DNA from: Sphingomonadales bacterium
GTDB taxonomy: Bacteria > Pseudomonadota > Alphaproteobacteria > Sphingomonadales > Sphingomonadaceae
DNA length: 64,000 nt
Direction: 5' to 3'
Assembly: GCA_009995225.1 (NCBI GenBank)
Contig: JAACPW010000009.1
Span: forward strand, 1-64,000
This document shows, in pieces, positions 14,815 through 25,200 of this stretch (position 1 is the stretch's first letter; each line of letters starts with the position of its first letter). Position numbers and translations under genes: made by a program. The notes under the pieces were generated by a model that worked only from the letters and a program-made list of their open reading frames with translations, did not search any database and had not been told where the DNA came from.

Positions 14815-17800
14815 ATGGATATTCCCGGTTATCTTGACGAAATCCGCACGCTCTATCGCACCGGGCAATCGACCGAACACAGTTTCCGCCCCGCGCTGGA
14901 GCGGCTGTTCGCATCGATCGATCCCGCGCTTACTGTCATCAATGAACCCCGCCGCACCGTGGATGTGGGCGCGCCCGATTTCGTTTTTCAGCGTGACGGC
15001 GTGGCGATCGGCTGGTGCGAGGCCAAGGACATTGGCAAGGACATCAAGAAATTCGCGGCGAACGATTACAGCAAGGCGCAGAAAGACCGCTACCGCAAAG
15101 GCCTGCCCAACCTGATCTATACCAACGGGCTGGATTTCGAATTCATCCGTGAGGGCGTGGCGGTGGATTTCGTCACCATTGCCGACCTGATTCCGACCAT
15201 GCCCGATCGCCCCGAGGGCTTCGCAACCTTGCAAGCGCGGCTAGCCGAATTCGCGCACGTTACCCCGCTAAGCGTCACCTCATCTAAGCGGCTGGCCGAG
15301 CTAATGGCGGGCAAAGCGGTTCTGATTAAGGACATCATGGGCAACGCCCTTGTCGCCGACCTGAAGGCCCATGAAGCGGGCGAACCGGCAACCGATCTGA
15401 TCGGCCAGTATGAGGCGTTCCGGGCCAATCTGATCCACGATATCACCGTGGCGGAATTCGCCGACATCTACGCCGAAACCATCGCCTACGGTCTGTTTGC
15501 CGCCCGCCTGCATGATAATACGCAAGACACCTTCAGCCGTGCCGAGGCGCTGGAGCTTCTGCCCAAGTCCAACCCGTTCCTGCGCGCCCTGTTCACTTAC
15601 ATCGCTGGCCCCGATCTCGATGATCGCCTGCGCCGCGTGGTGGATGATCTTTGCGCGGTGTTCCTTGCCACCAACATGGAACAGGTGCTGCGCCACTTCG
15701 GCAAGGTGACAAAGCGGCAAGACCCGTTCCTGCACTTCTATGAGGACTTCCTAGCCGAATATAACCCGGCAAAGCGCAAGGCGCGCGGCGTCTGGTATAC
15801 GCCCGAACCCGTGGTCAATTTCATCGTGCGCGCGGTGGATGAGGTGCTGAAAACCGAATTCGGCCTGCCCATGGGCTTGGCCGATACCAGCCGCATCGCA
15901 ATTGATTGGGATACGGGCCAGACCGGCAAGGACGGCAAGCCTGCGACCATCAGGAAAGAGGTGCACCGCGTCCAAATTCTTGACCCCGCAACCGGCACGG
16001 GCACGTTCCTTGCCGAGGTCGTCAAGCTGGTCGCTGAACGGGTGAAGGGGATCGCACCGGGGAAGTGGTCAGGATATGTCGAACAAGACTTGATCCCGCG
16101 CATCCACGGGTTCGAGCTGCTGATGGCAAGCTATGCCATGTGCCACATGAAGCTCGACATGATCCTCACTGGGCTGGAATACAAGCCGAGCGGCAACCCG
16201 CCCCGGCTGGGGGTCTACCTCACCAATTCGCTGGAGGAAGGCGAGCGGGTGGACCAGACCCTGTTCGGCCTGTCCCGCGCCATTGCCGAGGAAGCCAAGG
16301 CGGCGAGCGACATCAAGCGCCAGTCCCCGATCATGTGCGTGATCGGCAACCCGCCCTATTCCGGCGAAAGCGCCAATAAAGGCGAATGGATCATGGGCCT
16401 GATGGAGGATTACAAGCAGGAACCCGGCGGCAAGCAGCGCCTGCAAGAACGCAATCCAAAGTGGATCAATGACGATTACGTCAAATTCATCCGCTTTGCG
16501 CAGCACATGATCGACAAAACCGGGGAGGGCGTGCTGGGGTTCATCACCAATCACGGCTACCTCGACAACCCAACTTTTCGCGGGATGCGCTGGCACCTGA
16601 TGAACAGCTTCGATCGGATTTACGTGCTCGACCTGCACGGCAATTCGAAAAAGAAAGAGGTCAGCCCGGACGGTTCACCCGACAGGAACGTGTTCGACAT
16701 CATGCAGGGCGTGGCGATCATTATCGCGGTGAAGCGCAAGCGCGAAGGCAAGAAGCCTAAGCCCCTAGCTGAAGTGCGTCACGGCGATCTCTGGGGAGCG
16801 CGTGAGGGGAAATACAGCGTGCTTTGGGAGGGCACGGCGGGCAGCCTGATGTCAGACGTCCTGCCTCATAAGCCGCCGACCTATCCAATGGTGCAGCGTG
16901 ATTATGAAGTGGAAGACGCCTATTCAAATGGCTTCTCAATTCCTGACCTCATGCCCGTTAATTCCGTTGGAATCGTAACGGCGCGCGATGCCCTTGCAGT
17001 CGACATCGAGAGGGAAGCTCTTTGGGAACGTGTGCAGGATTTCCCGCGAATGGACGCTGAAGATTTGCGGGCAAAGTATGCGCTGGGCAAGGACGTCAGG
17101 GACTGGACAGTAGCTTTTGCGAAAGCTGATGTGACTGCAAATTTTGGGCAGGGCCATTTAGTGCCGTTGGCATACCGCCCGTTTGATACTCGCTGGACAT
17201 ATTACACCGGCAATTCACGGGGATTCTTATGTTATCCGCGCAGCGAAGTAATGCAGCATTTGCGCGGTGTGCCAAACCTTGGCGCTGGATATACCCGAAC
17301 TATTGAGGGCGATCGCAGATTTGCCGATATTCTGGTGAGCGATGTTCCAATCACTCATCACACCTTGAGCATTAAAGAGGTGAATGCAATTGCGCCCCTC
17401 TACCTCTACCCCGATGAGCAAGACCTAGATCAATCGATCCGGGTCAATCTCGACCCCAAGCTTTACGCCCAAATTCGCAAGGCGGCTGGCCTCAGTGGGC
17501 CGCTTGGCGTGCCCGATCCCGCCATGGTGGAAAGCGGCGCGTTCCGCGCCGCGACCGGCGATGCGCGCCCGGATGAGGTGAAGGTATTCGATTACATCTA
17601 CGGCGTGCTGCATTGTCCCGCCTACCGCGAAACCTACGCCGAATTCCTCAAGATCGATTTCCCCCGCGTCCCCTTCCCGCCCTCGCCGCAAGTGTTCCGC
17701 ACCATCAGCGAACAGGGAGAGGGCTTACGCCGCCTGCACCTGATGGAGGATGCCGCAATCGGCGCGACCCCCTACCCCTTCGATGGCCAGCCGCCCGAGG

Positions 17801-18078
17801 GCTTCGATAGCGTGGTGGACAAGCCCCGCTTCGAAAACGGGCGCGTCTACATCAACGGCAAGGGCGATGAGGGCCAATACTTCGATGCCGTCTCCCCGGT
17901 CGCATGGGACTTCCCGATCGGCGGATACCAGCCTGCCCAAAAATGGCTGAAAGACCGCAAGGGCCGCGCCCTGAGCTGGGACGACATCCGCCACTACCAG
18001 AAGATCATCAAAATCCTGGCCGAAACCGATCGCATCATGCGCGGGATCGAAATGCCCTTGACCGACACGGAGGATTGA
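14815..18078 (+). CDS. Single-chain restriction-modification enzyme (Type IIG/ISP-like, no helicase)
   Basis: 1087 residues. An N-terminal PD-(D/E)xK nuclease has D55 in GAPDF and E69/K71 in WCEAKD. A helical linker follows. The N6-adenine methyltransferase core starts with VWYTPEPVVNFI, then motif I DPATGTGTFLAE (D390) and motif IV NPPYSGES (N512-Y515). The C-terminal 400 residues probably recognise the target sequence. Cutting and protecting activities in one chain fit Type IIG/L or the ISP group, but the SF2 helicase that ISP enzymes place between nuclease and methylase is absent. It probably methylates and cuts foreign DNA, so this is the defensive cargo of the island. Nuclease and methylase motifs all look intact. 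The next gene starts at the base right after its stop, suggesting co-expression. Confidence 0.85.
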   Translation: MDIPGYLDEIRTLYRTGQSTEHSFRPALERLFASIDPALTVINEPRRTVDVGAPDFVFQRDGVAIGWCEAKDIGKDIKKFAANDYSKAQKDRYRKGLPNLIYTNGLDFEFIREGVAVDFVTIADLIPTMPDRPEGFATLQARLAEFAHVTPLSVTSSKRLAELMAGKAVLIKDIMGNALVADLKAHEAGEPATDLIGQYEAFRANLIHDITVAEFADIYAETIAYGLFAARLHDNTQDTFSRAEALELLPKSNPFLRALFTYIAGPDLDDRLRRVVDDLCAVFLATNMEQVLRHFGKVTKRQDPFLHFYEDFLAEYNPAKRKARGVWYTPEPVVNFIVRAVDEVLKTEFGLPMGLADTSRIAIDWDTGQTGKDGKPATIRKEVHRVQILDPATGTGTFLAEVVKLVAERVKGIAPGKWSGYVEQDLIPRIHGFELLMASYAMCHMKLDMILTGLEYKPSGNPPRLGVYLTNSLEEGERVDQTLFGLSRAIAEEAKAASDIKRQSPIMCVIGNPPYSGESANKGEWIMGLMEDYKQEPGGKQRLQERNPKWINDDYVKFIRFAQHMIDKTGEGVLGFITNHGYLDNPTFRGMRWHLMNSFDRIYVLDLHGNSKKKEVSPDGSPDRNVFDIMQGVAIIIAVKRKREGKKPKPLAEVRHGDLWGAREGKYSVLWEGTAGSLMSDVLPHKPPTYPMVQRDYEVEDAYSNGFSIPDLMPVNSVGIVTARDALAVDIEREALWERVQDFPRMDAEDLRAKYALGKDVRDWTVAFAKADVTANFGQGHLVPLAYRPFDTRWTYYTGNSRGFLCYPRSEVMQHLRGVPNLGAGYTRTIEGDRRFADILVSDVPITHHTLSIKEVNAIAPLYLYPDEQDLDQSIRVNLDPKLYAQIRKAAGLSGPLGVPDPAMVESGAFRAATGDARPDEVKVFDYIYGVLHCPAYRETYAEFLKIDFPRVPFPPSPQVFRTISEQGEGLRRLHLMEDAAIGATPYPFDGQPPEGFDSVVDKPRFENGRVYINGKGDEGQYFDAVSPVAWDFPIGGYQPAQKWLKDRKGRALSWDDIRHYQKIIKILAETDRIMRGIEMPLTDTED

Positions 18079-18459
18079 ATGGCGGCTGGCGGCAAACTTG
18101 TCCGGCAGGATGACAGCGGCATTTGGCTTTACCTCACGCTCGCCGCGAAGAAGGCCGGTATCGGCAAGGACGAGCTTATGCGGCGGGCGGGGGCAGGCGA
18201 ACTCGCCTACCGTGACGACCTTCCCGGTAAACACTGGTGGTTTCGGGAACCCGATATCGCTGTGCTTGCAAAGGCAAAGATCGAAGCGGAATGGAACAAG
18301 GCCCCAAAGCCCAAGCGCCCGAAAACTGAGAAAGCGTTGGCTAAGGAAATCGGTGCGCGACTTGCAAAGGCAGCGCCGAGTAATGGTGGCGTCATGGCAA
18401 GCCATGCCGAACGCCTCACGCTTCCCCGAGACGAGCGAATACCCAAAGGACAGCGCTAG
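18079..18459 (+). CDS. Small unknown protein coupled to the restriction-modification gene
   Basis: 126 residues, ATG abutting the TGA of the previous gene. The first 75 residues contain a helical segment (LAAKKAGIGKDELMRRAGAGELAYRDDLPG) and an aromatic patch (KHWWFREPDIAVL); the rest is a lysine-rich tail (KAPKPKRPKTEKALAKEIG). No known family recognised. The position suggests a partner of the restriction enzyme, perhaps for specificity, control or anti-restriction balance, which is inference from context. Confidence 0.6.
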   Translation: MAAGGKLVRQDDSGIWLYLTLAAKKAGIGKDELMRRAGAGELAYRDDLPGKHWWFREPDIAVLAKAKIEAEWNKAPKPKRPKTEKALAKEIGARLAKAAPSNGGVMASHAERLTLPRDERIPKGQR

Positions 18460-18500
18460 GCCGATTCACCTCGGCGTGTTGCTGTGCTATATCACCTCGC

Positions 18501-19124
18501 ATGGGCGGATACGGTTCAGGACAGCGCTATGGCAGGCCAACCGCCGATGCATCGCGGCGCATCGATCTGGCATGGATGATCCGAAAGCGGCTTGCCCTTC
18601 CCGGTGCGATCCGGGGCGGTGATCTAAGCTGGACGCGCGGCGATCAACCGGCGGGCCGCATTGGCTTTACCTGCGATATGCGCGATCCTGAACAGGCAAC
18701 GCTGGTGCTGCAATACACAATCACTGAAAGCAGCGAAACGCGCGACTACACCCAGCGCATCCGCCTGAGCTACACCCAGCCGCACTATGGCGGCAAACGC
18801 TGGTGGATGCATTGCCCCGTCAACGGGCAACGCGTTGGCAAGCTCTATATGCCGCCGGGTGCAGAAACCTTTGCCAGCCGCACGGTATGGCGCTTGGGCT
18901 ATCAGTCGCAAAGGGTAACGCGCCGCGATGCCGTGTTCGAACGCCTGTTCCGCCTTCAGAAGAAATTGGGTTGCCCGCAAGGATGGGAAAGCCCGATTCG
19001 CCGCCCCAAGGGGATGCACCATCGCACCTATGCGCGGCTGGAGGATGAATACGAGTATCTGGACAACCTCTGCGCGGCGGAAATGATGCACGTGATCGGC
19101 CTGCTAAAAGAACGGTGCTGGTGA
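18501..19124 (+). CDS. Conserved hypothetical protein with GGYGSGQR N-terminus
   Basis: 207 residues beginning MGGYGSGQRYGRP, an N-terminal signature seen in hypothetical proteins of proteobacterial islands. It contains repeated strand-like segments (ATLVLQYTIT, TQRIRLSYTQPHYGGKRWWMHCP) and a conserved stretch VGKLYMPPGAETFASR with LGYQSQR. A C-terminal helical region includes RLFRLQKKLGCPQGWE. No catalytic motif I can assign, no membrane segment. It is the last gene inside the island, ahead of the right-hand repeat. Function unknown. Confidence 0.65.
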   Translation: MGGYGSGQRYGRPTADASRRIDLAWMIRKRLALPGAIRGGDLSWTRGDQPAGRIGFTCDMRDPEQATLVLQYTITESSETRDYTQRIRLSYTQPHYGGKRWWMHCPVNGQRVGKLYMPPGAETFASRTVWRLGYQSQRVTRRDAVFERLFRLQKKLGCPQGWESPIRRPKGMHHRTYARLEDEYEYLDNLCAAEMMHVIGLLKERCW

Positions 19125-19580
19125 GAATTTTTCGGGGCACTTTCGGTTTCTGGGGGCACTTTTGGGGGCACTTTTGAAGTGGCTTTGAAAAAGAATGATT
19201 AAATTCAATCGCGTAAAGGCCTAATCCGGGTCATGTAAGCGCACCACCACCTAGTTTCGGCGCCTCATCAGGAGCGGCAACACCCCGCCATGTGCGTTTG
19301 GGGCTATTTTTGATGGCCTGTGCCATACCTCCAGCGCCTCTCTCTTCGTCATGACGCGGGTCTGAAATTTTTTTTCGAGGCACTTCGGATTGCGCAAGAG
19401 CGCGCTTTTCGGACGGGCCTGCTGCTGCGCCCTTATGAATTTCCTCAATTATCAGAGGTTGGATGGCCCGATCCCCAACACGGTCAGCGCCACAAGACGG
19501 TTGTCGGCGCGCAAAGTTGCAAACGATTGTCAGATGTCACTAACGAAAAACTAACGATCTCCTCGTAGTTTACCTGTGCC
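19125..19580. other. Right island border and promoter region of the DUF11 cluster
   Basis: No gene. GGGGCAC arm-like motifs at about 19134-19175 include the right 22-bp repeat. Beyond 19180 the sequence turns more AT-rich (an eight-T run near 19368-19375), and the stretch just before 19581 probably carries the promoter of the surface-protein genes. A short ORF on the minus strand here has no protein-like features. Confidence 0.4.
19147..19168 (+). repeat. 22-bp direct repeat, right copy (arm-type or att site)
   Basis: Identical to 11789-11810 and followed by a third tandem GGGGGCACTTTTG unit. Together they mark the two ends of the integrase island. Confidence 0.7.
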
Positions 19581-20573
19581 ATGAACATGAAAATGCCTTT
19601 TAAACAAACTGTTGAAACTGCCTTGGTGGCCGTGGCATGTGTCAGTGTCATGATCGCTGCGCCCGTTCTGGCGAGCGGAGTAACGGCGGGGACGTTGATC
19701 AAAAACACCGCGATCGCGAGCTACGAAGAGGGCGGGGTCGAGCGCCAAGTGAATTCCAACACAATCACCGTGCGCGTTGATGAACTGATCGATGTCACGC
19801 TGACATCGCTCGATACGGGCCCAGTGGGGGCGCGTCCGGGCGATTCTGTGCTGACGTATGAATTGACCAATCAGGGCAACGGGCCTGAAGCTTATCGTAT
19901 GATTGCCAACACGGTGATTGGCGGCAACGCGATCGACTTTGTTTTGCGCGCGATTGCAAACGATAGCAACGGCAACGGAATCTATGACGAAGGGGTCGAT
20001 GAGATCCTCGGCCAGCCGCAAACCACGGCAATATTGGCCCCGGATCAGAGGCTGACGCTGTTTGTGCTTGTCACGGCTCCCGATGGGGTCAGCGACCAAC
20101 AGGCGAGTGCCGTTACGCTTTCGGCCGAAGCGGTGACCGGGACCGGCGCACCCGGCACAGCCTTTGCGGGCGAAGGTGTCGATGGCGGGGATGCTATTGT
20201 CGGCCCTTCTGGTGGACAGGCCACGGCTCGCAGCGCGTTGATCACCGGGATCGCCAGCGTCGCGTTGGTGAAATCCGTGGTCTTGAGCGATCCCTTTGGC
20301 GGCACCAGCGCGGTGCCCGGCACAATCGCCACCTTCACCATCGAAGCGCGGGTCAGCGGGACCGGCACCATCGATAATCTCGTCGTCACCGACGCTATCC
20401 CAGAAGGTACCACTTATGCGCCCGGCACGCTGGCGCTGGATGGCGTCGGCTTGAGCGATGCCGCCGACGGGGATGCGGGGGTGGCTTCGGATACATCAGG
20501 AATTTCCGTCACGCTCGGGACGGTGGCCGCGCAAACCACGCAAAGAGTTTCGTTTAACGTCGTCGTCGAGTGA
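19581..20573 (+). CDS. Secreted DUF11-type repeat protein
   Basis: 330 residues with a Sec signal peptide (hydrophobic VALVAVACVSVMIAAPVLA, cleavage near LASG). The mature N-terminus (VTAGTLIKNTAIASYEEGGVERQVNSNTITVRV) resembles the opening of DUF11 proteins in this cluster. A C-terminal DUF11 immunoglobulin-like domain (about 235-330) shows VALVKSVVLSDPFGGTSAVPGTIATFTIE, IDNLVVTDAIPEGTTY and ending VSFNVVVE. A calcium-site-like stretch (NDSNGNGIYDEGVDE, about 135) recalls dockerin or EF-hand loops. Probably exported to the periplasm or cell surface. First of five rightward genes of the same type; the next starts 43 bp later. Confidence 0.75.
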   Translation: MNMKMPFKQTVETALVAVACVSVMIAAPVLASGVTAGTLIKNTAIASYEEGGVERQVNSNTITVRVDELIDVTLTSLDTGPVGARPGDSVLTYELTNQGNGPEAYRMIANTVIGGNAIDFVLRAIANDSNGNGIYDEGVDEILGQPQTTAILAPDQRLTLFVLVTAPDGVSDQQASAVTLSAEAVTGTGAPGTAFAGEGVDGGDAIVGPSGGQATARSALITGIASVALVKSVVLSDPFGGTSAVPGTIATFTIEARVSGTGTIDNLVVTDAIPEGTTYAPGTLALDGVGLSDAADGDAGVASDTSGISVTLGTVAAQTTQRVSFNVVVE

Positions 20574-20616
20574 ATACAAAAAATATCATAAAAACAATAA
20601 TTTCAGGGGCTAACAC

Positions 20617-21099
20617 ATGAATCGGATCAACCGGCTGGCAATCGTGATTGCCGCATCCCTATCGCTTGCCACTCCGCTTGCTGCCCAAGGCGCAGGCGCG
20701 CCCGTCACGCTTACCGGTGATGTTATGGCCGAAAAGGTCGTCCTGGACGCCGACGGCAAGGAAAGCATCAAACTGGTCGAGCCGACCGCCATCATTCCGG
20801 GAGACCGGCTGGTGTTCGGCACGGATTACGCCAACACCGGGGCCGAAGTGGTGAGCAACTTTGTTGTTACCAACCCGCTGCCAGCGGCCGTTCGCCTTGC
20901 ACCAGATGCCGATCCGGCACTGGTCGTGTCGGTCGATGACGGCAAGACCTTTGCCGTTTTGGCCGGGTTGAGCGTCACCGGTGCAGATGGAACCGCGCGC
21001 CCCGCCGCCCATGCCGACGTGACGCACGTCCGCTGGGTGCTGGCGCGCATCGCGCCCGGTGAAACCGGCAGGCTTACCTATCCAGCCATCATCCGCTGA
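20617..21099 (+). CDS. Small secreted DUF11-like protein
   Basis: 160 residues: signal peptide (LAIVIAASLSLATPLAAQG), then one beta-sandwich-like domain with the DUF11 hallmarks IIPGDRLVFGTDYANTG and VVTNPLPAAVRLAPD, and a closing LARIAPGETGRLTYPAIIR. A single-domain secreted protein, second gene of the cluster. It lacks a membrane anchor or sorting signal. It may be a periplasmic or surface partner of the large protein at 22241; that role is inferred from adjacency only. Confidence 0.7.
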   Translation: MNRINRLAIVIAASLSLATPLAAQGAGAPVTLTGDVMAEKVVLDADGKESIKLVEPTAIIPGDRLVFGTDYANTGAEVVSNFVVTNPLPAAVRLAPDADPALVVSVDDGKTFAVLAGLSVTGADGTARPAAHADVTHVRWVLARIAPGETGRLTYPAIIR

Positions 21100-21170
21100 C
21101 CAGCGGGGGGTAACCGCCACGTCCTGCGGGCGGACATCATCACGCGGGGCACACACTCAGGACCAAAAAC

Positions 21171-22220
21171 ATGAAGACCACCAAGCAGCTGCTGGGTGCG
21201 GTGAGTGCGTTTGCGCTCGTCGCGATGTCCAGCGCGCCTGCTCTGGCCCAAGGGACCAGTGCCGGCACCACCATCCGAAATGAAGTGACCGTCAGTTACA
21301 ATGTTGGCGGTGTGACCCAAAACGCCGAAACGGCGACCGATGAGTTCACGGTTGACCAGCGTGTCAACGTGAACGTCAATTTCGTCGGCAATGCGACCAC
21401 CGTCAATCCTGGCCAGGACGATGCGGTGATCGCGTTCGATGTCACCAACCTGTCAAACAGCACGGTCGACCTTGATCTGGCGGCAGCGCTGCGCAACGGG
21501 ACGTCTGCCAATATCAGCAATTTCCGCATCTTCCTCGATACCGATGGGGACCGGACGCTGAGCGCAGCCGAACTGCAAGCAGGCCCGGTCACTTACCTCG
21601 ACGAGGTTGGTTCGGCCGCCAATGGTGTCACTGTCGCAGTCATCGTGCTGGCTGACATTGGCCTCAACGCAGAAAACACCAACACCTTCGACGTGACGCT
21701 CACCGCGAATGCCCATGCAGGCGATACGGCGGGTGCGCTGGGTGCCGAATTGGTCGAATCCGCTTCGAACACGGTCGGTATCGATACGGTGCTGTTTGAC
21801 GGGCAGGGCGATACCGATGCGCCGCGTGATGGGGCGTTCTCCGACACCGGCACCTACACCGTGGCAGGCGCCGTGGTGACAGTGGCCAAGTCGAGCCGCG
21901 TTGTCAGCGATCCCGTCAACGGGAGCACCAACCCCAAGGCGATTCCGGGCGCGACGGTCGAATATTGCATCACCGTGGCCAACGCCAGCGGCGCTGCGAC
22001 GGCGACCGATGTGGATGTGACCGATGACCTGCCATTCGACGTGTCGTTCGTCGACGCTTCGATTTTCGTTGATGGCGATGCGGCCTGCACCAACGGTACC
22101 AATGGCGGAACCTTCACCGCTGGCGCCGGCGCCAACGGAGCAGATCGCGTTGCTGGCGACCTGAGCAACGTCGACGGCGGCCAGACCCGCTCGCTCTACT
22201 TCCAAGTCGTGATCGACTAA
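21171..22220 (+). CDS. Secreted DUF11-type repeat protein
   Basis: 349 residues with a signal peptide (QLLGAVSAFALVAMSSAPALAQ). The mature start TTIRNEVTVSYNVGGVTQNAETATDEFTVDQ repeats the pattern of the gene at 19581. The middle holds a loop rich in acidic residues (LDTDGDRTLSAAEL), like a calcium-binding dockerin loop. The C-terminal DUF11 domain begins SRVVSDPVNGSTNPKAIPG and ends SLYFQVVID. Third gene of the cluster. The same SRV(V/I)SDPVNGS module occurs in the gene at 27449, showing shuffling or duplication within the cluster. Confidence 0.78.
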   Translation: MKTTKQLLGAVSAFALVAMSSAPALAQGTSAGTTIRNEVTVSYNVGGVTQNAETATDEFTVDQRVNVNVNFVGNATTVNPGQDDAVIAFDVTNLSNSTVDLDLAAALRNGTSANISNFRIFLDTDGDRTLSAAELQAGPVTYLDEVGSAANGVTVAVIVLADIGLNAENTNTFDVTLTANAHAGDTAGALGAELVESASNTVGIDTVLFDGQGDTDAPRDGAFSDTGTYTVAGAVVTVAKSSRVVSDPVNGSTNPKAIPGATVEYCITVANASGAATATDVDVTDDLPFDVSFVDASIFVDGDAACTNGTNGGTFTAGAGANGADRVAGDLSNVDGGQTRSLYFQVVID

Positions 22221-22240
22221 TCGCGATCTGGATTTAGGTC

Positions 22241-25200
22241 TTGTGTGTTACTCCCTCTTGGCGGCGGATCGCTGCGGCACTGATTGCAGTGCTGTTGTCG
22301 CTTGGCCTGTTCCCAGAGGGAGTAAACGCGCAAATATCCGATGCTCAGGTGGTCCGTTCGATCACCAACATCGCTGAAGCCACGTGGGACGATGACGGAT
22401 CGCGGCGCCGGGTTGTCAGCAACCCTGTCCGTTTTGATGTCAGCGCCGCCACACCTAACCCGCCGACGATTTTGGTGTTTCGCCGCGCGCAAGGTGGTGG
22501 TTCGGAACTGGTCTATCGACCGCCTAGCTGCGGTGCAACGATCGCGCCGGTTCAGTTGAACCGCAATGCTGCGACGGCCAGTACGACGCCCGGATCCAAC
22601 GCCGTCTCGGTCGTCAATACCGCAATCGTCCAGCCGACCGGGGAATTGCGCGGGGGCGAACCGCTCTATTTCGAAGTGACCGCCGCCGGCGCCAATCGTG
22701 ACCCGCGCTTGATCGACAGCCTGACCGTGGTGCTCAGCTCCGCTGATGGCGACCGCGAAACCATGACCGTGTTTGAAACCACCTTCGATAGCGGAGTGTT
22801 CTCGGGGGTCATCAATACTTTCCGCACACCTCCGGGGTTGGTGCAGAACGATTGCCGCCTCAGCGTGGGGCCCGATTCACGCGTGACCGTGGCCGCAATG
22901 CGCGCGGACACTGACATCGTTCTGGTTCAGGCCGACATCCGCGTGCTGGTAGACCCTTTCGGCGTCGTCTTTGACAGCGAGACCGGCGAGCCGGTTGATG
23001 GCGTGCAAGTCTCACTGGTGGATGCCGCCACCGGCACGCCTGCGACGGTGTTTGCCGAGGATGGCGTTACGGCCTGGCCATCCACAATAACGACCGGCAC
23101 GGCAGTAGCCTACGGTGCGGGCCGGGTCGTGCCGATGGGGCCGGGAGAGTTCTGGTTCCCTCTCACCTCGCAGGGCCGTTATCGCCTCATTGTTGAAGCG
23201 CCCGCACCTTTTGCCGCGCCGTCTGCGGCACCACGTGAGCTGCTGGCGCGCATTAACCGACCCGACGGGCGCCCCTATGTCATCCGTGAAGGATCATTCG
23301 GAGAGGCGTTCGTGCTCAACGATCCGGTGCCCTTCGAAGTCGACATTCCGGTGGACCGGCCCAGCCTCGACCTGGCGATTGCCAAGTCGGCCTCGCGCAC
23401 CAATGCGGCGCCGGGCGACGCGATTTTTTACACTGTGGCGGTACGCAACGCTGATCCTGCGCGGATCAAGCGCGGCATCGTCTTGACCGACACGCCGTCG
23501 CGGTGGCTGCGGTTGCGCCGCGATACAATCCGCATCAACGGCGCAGCCGCCCCGCAGGCGGTAACGGTTTCGCCCAATGGTCGCACGCTGACCGTCGCGC
23601 TTGGTGATCTGGCTGCCGGGGCGAGCGTTCGGGTAACCTATGCCATGACCGTTCGCCCGGACGCGCAGCCGGGCCGGGCGCTCAATGAGGCAGCCGTGCG
23701 TGATGCGTTTGGGCGCCGGTCGCGCGCAAGCGCCGTGGTCGATCTTGTGCGTGACGGAATTTCTGACCGTATGACCATTATCGGCAGCATCACCGCCGGC
23801 GCTTGCACTCTCGATGAGGCTGAAAGGCGCGGAGTTGCCGGCATTCGCGTGATGCTCGAAGATGGCAGTTTCGCGATCACCGATGCCGACGGACGCTATC
23901 ACCTGGAAGGCGTCGTGCCTGGCTCCCATGTGGTGCAGGTATCCCGCATGACCTTGCCTGAGGGCGCACGACTGGTCGATTGCGCGCGTTCAACCCGCAA
24001 TGCAGGCAGCGCGTCTTCAAGGTTCGCGATTGGTCAGGGCGGCAGTCTGGTGGTGGCGGATTTCCATCTCGTCTTGCCCGAAGATGCAGGAATCCCTGTT
24101 GCTGCCCCGACTCTGGAAGCCATCCCTGCCGTGCCGGAAAGGTCCGCCGAGCCTGTTGCTGCTGCCATGGATTTCCTAGCACTGGGCGATGGAGAGGACG
24201 GCTTCCTTGCTCCGGCAACCGACGCCAATCCGCGCGCGCCAGCTGTGCGCGTTGCGATCCGTCATCGCCGCGGGCAGAGCGTCGAGTTGCTGGTGGATGG
24301 CAAGCCGGTCGATCCGCTCGCGTTTGATGGCACGCAGAACCCGGAGAAGGGCAAGTTTGCCGTCAGCCAGTGGCGCGGGGTGCCACTCGTCAACGATCGC
24401 ACCGTGATCGAGGCGCGCATCATCAACAGCTTCGGTGAAATGACCAAGAGCTTCTCGCGCGACGTGTTCTTCACCCGCGTCCCGGCGAAGGTCGCGTTTC
24501 TGCCCGCGCAATCCAGCCTCATTGCCGATGGTCGCACCCGCCCGGTCATTGCCATCCGCGTGCTTGATCGCAACGGCCGTCCGCTGCGCGAGGGCATTTC
24601 GGGCAGCTTCACGCTCAATGCCCCTTACGAAAGCGCCGAGCAGATCGATCGCCAGCAGCTCAACCAGCTGACCGGCATGGCACCCACGGCCGCACGCTGG
24701 GTCGTGGAGGGCGAGGAAGGCGTCGCCCGGATCGAACTGGCGCCCACAATGGTCAGCGGCGCGCTGCGCCTTGCCTTCGCTTTCGATGATGGCACCATCA
24801 CGCGGCGTCAGGAACTGGAAGCCTGGATCGAGCCTGGTGAGGTTGAATGGACCCTTGTGGGCCTTGTCGAGGGAACGCTTGGCGCGCGTTCAGTGGCCGA
24901 TAATATGGAGCGCGCCGGGCAATTCGATAGCGATCTTGGCAATGATGCGCGGGTCGCGCTTTATGCCAAGGGCCGTGTGCTCGGCAAATATCTGCTGACC
25001 CTCGCCTATGACAGCGCCAAGCAGCGCGATGATCAGCGGGTTCTGGGCGCGATTGATCCGCAAGCCTATTACACCGTGTTCGGGGACGCGTCGGCGCGGC
25101 GCTTTGACGCCGCGAGCCGTGAAAAGCTGTATGTCCGGATCGAAACGTCAACCTTTTACGCGCTGTACGGCGATTTCCAGACCGCGTTCAACCAGACGCG

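Larger units (their letters stand above)
11789..19168. mobile_element. Small integrative island with tyrosine integrase and restriction-modification cargo
   Basis: A 22-bp perfect direct repeat (core GGGGGCACTTTTGGGGG) at 11789-11810 and 19147-19168 brackets a tyrosine integrase, an AlpA-like regulator, a Rep-like protein, a restriction-modification gene and two unknown genes, about 7.4 kb in all. This is the layout of a P4-type satellite or integrative element. The repeats look like integrase arm-binding sites (more GGGGCAC motifs occur on both flanks), so the exact crossover core may lie a little outside them. No tRNA or tmRNA end was recognised at either side. Confidence 0.65.
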
